Source of the DNA: JBKBXU01 sp046313675 | GTDB lineage: Bacteria; Bacteroidota; Bacteroidia; Cytophagales; Cytophagaceae | Length of the DNA stretch: 10,243 nt | Direction of reading: 5' to 3' | Assembly: GCA_046313675.1 (NCBI GenBank) | Contig: JBKBXU010000156.1 | Location: forward strand, 1-10,243 | Shown here: positions 5,240 to 10,243 of the stretch, piece after piece | Position numbering within the stretch: the first letter of the stretch is position 1 | How the letters are laid out: the number at the start of each line of letters is the position of its first letter | The notes under the pieces: generated by a model | Database searches by the model: none | What the model was told of the DNA's origin: nothing | Seen by the model: the letters and a program-made list of their open reading frames with translations, nothing else | Position numbers and translations under genes: made by a program

Positions 5240-5878
5240 TTACTTCTTTCTAATAACAATGCTGTTTGTTAAAAATTCAAAGTAATCCTTGTCAATTCCA
5301 TCCTGATAAAACTTTACTAAAAATTCAAAGTCAGTTGTCTGTTGAGCTTCTTCTTTCAATAGTAAAGTCAGCTCATTTGGAACAAATGGGGTTGTTTTTA
5401 TATAATTAGACAAACTATATCTTTCATAATAAACATGGTTTGAATGGTCAACCACGACAACATCAAACAAATCACTCAAGTCAGAACCAGAAGGATGGTT
5501 TGCATTATAATCTTTCGTTGATGTTATGACTATGCTGTCAATTTTTTCATCTGTCTTAGGTTCCACAGGAGAGCATGCATAGGCAGTTTTAACCAAACTA
5601 AAATTCCCAAAATTTGAACTCCGGGCAAAATAAGTCTCCTGCTTTGGCTTAATTAAGATAGCATATTGGTTATAGTCAACCGAGTCATTCTCAATTTCGC
5701 TTAAAGTGAACGAAGAATCAGGGTTGTCAGAATATATGGCTTTATAATTAAACCAATCTAAACCAACAGTTTTATACCTGTTTGGAAAAGGCCCACAATC
5801 GTGTTTGTTACAGGAAACTATTCCAACAATAGGTAACAAAACATAAGCTGTCAAAATCAGAATAATTTTCCTTTTCAT
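5240..5878 (-). CDS. Predicted lipoprotein of unknown function
   Basis: This 212-residue protein starts with a type II signal peptide: KRK, a hydrophobic core (IILILTAYVLLPIVGI), and the lipobox IVSC with acylated cysteine at residue 23. The residues after it (NKHDCG) lack the acidic run that marks surface export in Bacteroidota, so the mature protein may stay facing the periplasm. The mature part is rich in Asp, Asn, Ser and Tyr, with TAYACSPVEP near residue 100 and DSIVITSTKDYN soon after. This pattern recalls small Bacteroidota lipoproteins such as the DUF5034 group, but I am not sure of the family. It begins 25 bp after the DUF4386-like gene on the same strand and is probably co-transcribed with it. 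Function is unknown. Confidence 0.75.
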   Translation of the reverse strand: MKRKIILILTAYVLLPIVGIVSCNKHDCGPFPNRYKTVGLDWFNYKAIYSDNPDSSFTLSEIENDSVDYNQYAILIKPKQETYFARSSNFGNFSLVKTAYACSPVEPKTDEKIDSIVITSTKDYNANHPSGSDLSDLFDVVVVDHSNHVYYERYSLSNYIKTTPFVPNELTLLLKEEAQQTTDFEFLVKFYQDGIDKDYFEFLTNSIVIRKK

Positions 5879-5903
5879 TTTATCATCAAGGTTAATAAAG
5901 TGT

Positions 5904-6620
5904 TCATTTTTTATAATTTCTGTTTTGCTTTATATATTCCAAATCTAATCCTTTGATAATCAACCAAATTGCAAAAATTAATTCCTGAAGCACTAAGGGT
6001 ACAGTTATAGCGATATAAGCTGTTGAGATAACATTGACAATTTGGAATAAAATTAAAAAACTTGCCAATATTAGTAGGATATTACCCAAAATCCCCCAAA
6101 CTGACAACCACTTCGGAATGAATTTTCCGCTAAAAAGAACATGGTACAAGAGTAAATTACCTAATCCAGTTGCTGCCATAACTCCTACATGATTAGTCAA
6201 ATCTCTAACTATTTTTAACATTTCACCCAGACTTACATAGTATTCCAAACCTTCTCCTGTGGAAATCAAATAAAGCTTACTAAGGTATATAAACAATGGC
6301 AATAAAATCACTCCGATAAGTTGAAATACACCAGCAATTAGCCTAAATCCCACAAACCCAATAGCACTAGTTTCATTCTGACTTTTAAGTGTTTTAAATA
6401 ATACAAGTGCAAATCCAATGTAAATTGGAACTAATAGAAATTGAAATACAGCACCAATCAGCACTTGGTTTCTATCAGGGTAAACTTCTTTGAGAAAATC
6501 GACACTTTCTACAGAAGGAACTATACTTATTAGTCCGGCAACCATTCCGGTTAGGATTAAAATTCCGGCAATTCTTGAAATCCATTTGTTTGAATCCATA
6601 TTTATCTTTGTAAAGTTCAT
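5904..6620 (-). CDS. DUF4386-like integral membrane protein
   Basis: This 238-residue protein has about six hydrophobic segments: roughly residues 13-34, 52-76, 85-116, 143-164, 168-192 and 196-220. The arrangement and motifs fit the DUF4386 family of unknown function: RIAGILILTG at the start, FVGFRLIAGVFQLIGV in the middle, and PKWLSVWGILG before the fifth helix. It should lie in the inner membrane. The ATG at 6618-6620 gives MNFTKINMDSNKW; a second ATG at 6597-6599 (MDSNKWISRIAG) is an equally good start and is closer to typical family starts. Neither has a clear Shine-Dalgarno sequence. The lipoprotein gene follows after 25 bp, so the two probably form an operon. Confidence 0.8.
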   Translation of the reverse strand: MNFTKINMDSNKWISRIAGILILTGMVAGLISIVPSVESVDFLKEVYPDRNQVLIGAVFQFLLVPIYIGFALVLFKTLKSQNETSAIGFVGFRLIAGVFQLIGVILLPLFIYLSKLYLISTGEGLEYYVSLGEMLKIVRDLTNHVGVMAATGLGNLLLYHVLFSGKFIPKWLSVWGILGNILLILASFLILFQIVNVISTAYIAITVPLVLQELIFAIWLIIKGLDLEYIKQNRNYKK

Positions 6621-6725
6621 CTAAAATAACCCAAAACATTTTGCAGCTACCCCAAGGTGGCGATTTCGGAACGATTCACTATCGAGTAGAAACTTTGATA
6701 GACGAACGATTTCTCCCGAATTTAC
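6621..6725. other. Intergenic segment with an imperfect dyad
   Basis: No gene is seen between the DUF4386-like gene and the terminator of the NTPase gene. CTATC (6679-6683) and GATAG (6697-6701) form a small stem with a 13-base loop. The flanks (CGATTTCGGAACGATTCA on the left, GACGAACGATTTCTCCCG on the right) are partly complementary, so a longer imperfect hairpin is possible. AACGATT occurs twice, at 6670 and 6705. The promoter of the membrane protein and lipoprotein genes should lie here, but I could not find a good -33/-7 pair. Confidence 0.4.
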
Positions 6726-6752
6726 AAAAAAGCTTCAATTAACCATTGAGCC
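6726..6752 (-). terminator. Probable intrinsic terminator of the YobI-type NTPase gene
   Basis: On the minus strand GCTCAAT, a GGTTA loop and ATTGAAGC form a seven-pair stem with one bulged A, followed directly by six T residues. It begins 32 bp after the NTPase stop codon. The stem is modest in GC content, but its position and T-tract are right. Confidence 0.5.
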
Positions 6753-6783
6753 GCTCCTTTGGCTAAGTGCTGTTAGCTGTGGT

Positions 6784-9700
6784 TTATTTCCGTTTATGAT
6801 TTACTCTAAAGTGAGAATCCTTTTCGGAAAAAGAAGAAATATACTCTTTGCCGACTAAAACAGTTAATAATTGCCAATTGTCATGGTCTCGAGGGATTTT
6901 CGCTTTTGAGCTTGTATCAGTAATCCAAGCATAATTTCCCTCTAAGTTTGTTAAGAACGATTCGATAAAAGATAGGTCATATTTATTTGAATTTTTAATA
7001 AATATCCTTAATCGCTCTTGTATGGGAACTTGGTTACTCATAAGAATCGAGTTCAAAACATTGTCATTAACAAAAAAGGAATTATCCGCTAGAAGGATTG
7101 AACTTAGTAGTTTTAAATTGCTATTCGTGATAATTGTTTCTTCAGAACAATTATTTAATATTTTCAATTTTTCAGAATTGGTTAAATTAGAAGATTTTAA
7201 GATCAATTTTAAATCATCGCTGTCAAACGTTAGCTGATCTAAAATTTTGAAATAATCGCTTTTTCTTTTCTCGAGTAAATAGATATTTAATCCTTCAGAA
7301 TTTTCTTTTAATGAATTAAAACTCTCAATATTAGGATTTATACAATTACTCTTAATAAGAGACTTAATTTTGTTGTCAGATATTTCTTCAAAGCTTAAAT
7401 CACTATAACACCAAGGACTAGATTTAGTAATTAAATCGTAAGCTTGATCTTCTATCTCATCCTTTTGGAGTAGCTTTTTCCAAAATTTGCCATAAACATT
7501 TTTAGAATTTACCTCTTTAGGAATTTTAACCTTGGCCAATTCTTCTGCATTTTGAAATATATTGATAAATCCAATACTCGATTCCGTGATTTCTGATTCA
7601 GTTTTTTCTTCTTTTTCTTCTTCTTCAATTATTTGGTTATTATAATCGTGAAGTAAATTTTCCCAAGAAGGAATTAATTTATTGTTTTCAAACAGAATAG
7701 GATACAATTCAGAATTGTTAATGGTTGAGAGCTTTGTTATCTTGGTTTCTATTTGTGAAATAATAGATTCTTTATTATCAATTTCTATATTTTCATGGTT
7801 GAGCAGCGAAATAAGATGTTCCTCTTTCTCATTTACATTAGTATATACTTTTAAATACACGTTTTCAATATAATTATCAATATTGGCATCAACATATTGA
7901 ATTAATTGGTCTGCTTTTGACGTCTTAATTGCAAAGTAGTTTGAGTTATCAAATTCTACTTGGTTAAATTCTCCGAACTTTTTAATTACCGAAGCAACCA
8001 TTTCAATATTTAATTGATAATAGTTACCCTTATAGATGAAAGATAGCATTTCATCAGAAGAATTTTCAAAATCAATTTTGCTAAAGCTTATTTTTAGTTC
8101 TTCAATTACTTTTTTAAGTTTATCATGGTTCTCGGTAATATTTAAAAATAATGGATCAGAGAGAATAGGCTTTGTAAAAGAAGATTGTTTTGAAATTTCA
8201 ACGATAGCTTTTATATCTCCATACTCAATAATACTTTTAAAAATGGCATTTTTAAAATCTTTCGAGAAATAAGGATTGAATTCTATAAATCCCCATATAT
8301 TACTCCACTTGTCGCAAAGTATTTTTATAAAATCTTCTAACTTTTGCGATATTTCAAAATATCCCTTAATGAACTCAATGGATATTTTTGATTCGTCTTT
8401 CAATTTATTAAAAATGGATTCTAACTTGGAATCATATTTATCATAATGAGAAAGCAAGTAATCTAAAATGTCATAATTCAATATGTATTCTGTTTGAAAA
8501 TCTAGCGGATTGATCTTTAAAAGTAATTTTTCAATTTTATACAACTTATAATCAAACGGTTGCTTTATTGCGTTCTTGATACTGATATGGAATTGATAGT
8601 CAGATCTGGTTATGCTTTCTTCATGGAAAAGAGATATGTAGTCTATATAATCTTCCGCTATATAGCCATTTCGTAATAGGATGGTTATAAGGTTTTTATT
8701 GAGATTTTCACTTAATTCTATTTCAGGTAATTGATCAGATCTCAATAATTCGGCTATTTTAGAAATTCTAGTTTTTTGTTTTTGCTTTTCTAATTCTTGA
8801 ATTTTATTTTTTAAAGAGATAATTTTTCCATTCTTAATATCCTTAATCTCTTTTTCTTTTGCAGAATAGGATTTAGATTGATCAACTATTTTTTCGATTT
8901 CAGCAAATTTCGTCGTCAAGTTTTGTTTTTGAGTATTTTGCCTACCATAGTCAAATGTTACTTGGTTGTATGCATAATTATTAGTCTTTAAATATTCAAA
9001 GTTATTGTCTTCGGTTATCTCGTCAACCGATAGAACCTCATTATTTATATTAAAGGATTTAAAACCAGGTAGGGATTCAATTACTCTAATGATATAAAGC
9101 AGTCTAAAATCCTTTATATTATTTATAAATAAGCCTTCATATTCCTTAATTTTATCCTTATATTGTTCTATTTCACTATCAATATCACTAACTAAGTTTT
9201 TTATAAAAATGGCTTTTGAATTAAAAATGGTATAGAGATCTCCTTCATTATAACTCAACTTCATAAAATCATTAGGGTAAATGTTTTTATAGGTAATTAT
9301 AGCGAAGAGCTTGTCTTGATTTAGAGTTTCATTTAGCTTTTTAATATACAAATAAAATTCGTTAGAGATGTTATGAAGCAAACGCATATCATCTATGAAA
9401 AAGGATATATCTTCAATTAAATTATCACTCAGTTTATACTGAAACTGGTTTTTCTTTTTCAGAAGTATTTCGCTCGAATTAGATGAATTTATTACAGGAA
9501 TTACAGGAATAATAAAATCAAAGAACTTTGTTCGGTCTTTATCGGTAAACATATCATCACGCACAGCGTAAACAAAAACAATCTCTTTACGTTTTGTTTT
9601 TTCCGAATTATTGAGAAGCAAGTTAACCTCTCTTAGTTTGGTAAAGATTTCAGTTTCTCGAAATCTATCTAAATCTTCAATTATAACAACATTATAGGGT

Positions 9701-10243
9701 CTTATTGAAAAGAAATAAAGAATTTCATCTATGTGATGATTCAGAATAGACTTATTCAAATTTTCACCAACACCGATTTCAGCATTTTGTATTTTAAGCT
9801 TATTAATTGTAACAGCACTAATAATCCTAACTGACTTTAATATTATGAAGAATATACCTAATCCTATAATGAAAATCCCGCTATAATGGATTATATCACT
9901 TACCGTTTGGTTGATCACAATATCTTTAAAAATATTTTGAATAAAGTACGGATTGAAATAATTATAGATAGCTAATAGAAAAAACAAGTATACTAATGAA
10001 AGTATGAATAACTTTTTTGGACTATAACTTTTTATTTTTTTGAATCTTGAATCAGGAATTTTGTTGTCTTCTTCATGGTAAAAAATCTGTTCTAATATAC
10101 TTGTTTCAATAAGTCTTAACAGTTCGGTTTTATCAACTTTAATCTCTTTACCTTTTTCGTCTAATTCAGGTTTTTCTTCTTTAAAAGTTGCTAAGGAAAT
10201 ATTAAGAAATTTTAAATCATTTCCCTTATAATTTTTCTGGAAT
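6784..10243 (-). CDS. YobI-type KAP-like P-loop NTPase, N-terminus beyond the window
   Basis: At least 1152 residues are visible. The frame stays open to the right edge, so the true start and Walker A lie outside; no start should be placed at the TTG at 9985-9987. The visible N-terminus (KFLNISLATFKEE, then IETSILEQIFYHE and IPDSRFKRIK) is what follows Walker A in YobI-like NTPases. Two membrane helices come next, about visible residues 75-97 and 117-138. Walker B is VVIIEDLDRF (9661-9690), followed by KLREVNLLLNNS, the sensor-like strand VFVYAVRDDMF, and KFFDFIIPVIPVINSSNS. Further on are YKNIYPNDFMKL and a lysine-rich coiled coil (about 440-490). The long C-terminal part (about 600 residues) is helical and repetitive, with no domain I can name. 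Helices between Walker A and B are also the plan of KAP NTPases, which sit on the inner face of the membrane. Role unknown; a conflict or defence function is plausible by analogy. Confidence 0.88.
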   Translation of the reverse strand, partial: FQKNYKGNDLKFLNISLATFKEEKPELDEKGKEIKVDKTELLRLIETSILEQIFYHEEDNKIPDSRFKKIKSYSPKKLFILSLVYLFFLLAIYNYFNPYFIQNIFKDIVINQTVSDIIHYSGIFIIGLGIFFIILKSVRIISAVTINKLKIQNAEIGVGENLNKSILNHHIDEILYFFSIRPYNVVIIEDLDRFRETEIFTKLREVNLLLNNSEKTKRKEIVFVYAVRDDMFTDKDRTKFFDFIIPVIPVINSSNSSEILLKKKNQFQYKLSDNLIEDISFFIDDMRLLHNISNEFYLYIKKLNETLNQDKLFAIITYKNIYPNDFMKLSYNEGDLYTIFNSKAIFIKNLVSDIDSEIEQYKDKIKEYEGLFINNIKDFRLLYIIRVIESLPGFKSFNINNEVLSVDEITEDNNFEYLKTNNYAYNQVTFDYGRQNTQKQNLTTKFAEIEKIVDQSKSYSAKEKEIKDIKNGKIISLKNKIQELEKQKQKTRISKIAELLRSDQLPEIELSENLNKNLITILLRNGYIAEDYIDYISLFHEESITRSDYQFHISIKNAIKQPFDYKLYKIEKLLLKINPLDFQTEYILNYDILDYLLSHYDKYDSKLESIFNKLKDESKISIEFIKGYFEISQKLEDFIKILCDKWSNIWGFIEFNPYFSKDFKNAIFKSIIEYGDIKAIVEISKQSSFTKPILSDPLFLNITENHDKLKKVIEELKISFSKIDFENSSDEMLSFIYKGNYYQLNIEMVASVIKKFGEFNQVEFDNSNYFAIKTSKADQLIQYVDANIDNYIENVYLKVYTNVNEKEEHLISLLNHENIEIDNKESIISQIETKITKLSTINNSELYPILFENNKLIPSWENLLHDYNNQIIEEEEKEEKTESEITESSIGFINIFQNAEELAKVKIPKEVNSKNVYGKFWKKLLQKDEIEDQAYDLITKSSPWCYSDLSFEEISDNKIKSLIKSNCINPNIESFNSLKENSEGLNIYLLEKRKSDYFKILDQLTFDSDDLKLILKSSNLTNSEKLKILNNCSEETIITNSNLKLLSSILLADNSFFVNDNVLNSILMSNQVPIQERLRIFIKNSNKYDLSFIESFLTNLEGNYAWITDTSSKAKIPRDHDNWQLLTVLVGKEYISSFSEKDSHFRVNHKRK

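Noticed and set aside
4983..5285. A 100-codon plus-strand frame antisense to the orphan antitoxin
   Set aside because: It overlaps the antitoxin and the end of the lipoprotein gene. Its hydrophobic, serine-rich product is what the opposite strand of charged, lysine-rich genes gives.
7022..8272. Three plus-strand open frames antisense to the NTPase gene (7022-7237, 7682-7873, 8036-8272)
   Set aside because: They are scattered, short, serine- and phenylalanine-rich, and lie inside a long continuous gene with recognised motifs.

Overview
The window looks like an accessory region of a Bacteroidota chromosome. It is AT-rich, most genes lack a strong Shine-Dalgarno sequence, and one start is preceded by a TATATTTG box that fits the Bacteroidota -7 consensus TAnnTTTG. 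The gene families (DUF4386-type membrane protein, small Bacteroidota-style lipoprotein, YobI-type P-loop NTPase, DUF433 antitoxin) also fit that phylum. The assignment is an inference from style and gene families, not from a marker gene.

Layout, left to right. Positions 1-80 may hold the last 25 codons of a plus-strand gene. A minus-strand AlkC/AlkD-type DNA alkylation repair protein follows (161-904). Positions 1091-3894 hold a small DUF433 antitoxin gene on the minus strand, split by a complete IS21-family element (1238-3802, 2565 bp). The element carries istA and istB, three 24-bp-phased repeats at each end, a 34-bp perfect palindrome before istA and a 5-bp target duplication (ATTGT). Removing the element and one copy of the duplication restores an intact 77-codon DUF433 reading frame, so the insertion is clean and probably recent.

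After about 310 bp of apparently non-coding DNA comes a minus-strand toxin-antitoxin pair: antitoxin 4491-4724 and RelE/ParE-like toxin 4207-4509. The full-length toxin frame has no ATG, GTG or TTG start. It opens with ATT inside the end of the antitoxin gene, next to an A_AAA_AAG heptamer. Upstream of the pair is a VapB-like antitoxin (4862-5095) with a strong Shine-Dalgarno sequence and no visible toxin. A likely two-gene unit follows: a DUF4386-like membrane protein (5904-6620) and a lipoprotein (5240-5878).

The right third (6784 to the edge) is one large minus-strand gene for a YobI-type, KAP-like P-loop NTPase. It has two membrane helices between the expected Walker A, which lies beyond the window, and the visible Walker B. 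A hairpin plus T-tract just after its stop looks like its terminator. Except for istAB and the possible left-edge fragment, every gene is on the minus strand. Three antitoxin-type loci, a DNA repair enzyme and a membrane-anchored NTPase side by side suggest an island of stability or defence functions. That grouping is an inference.
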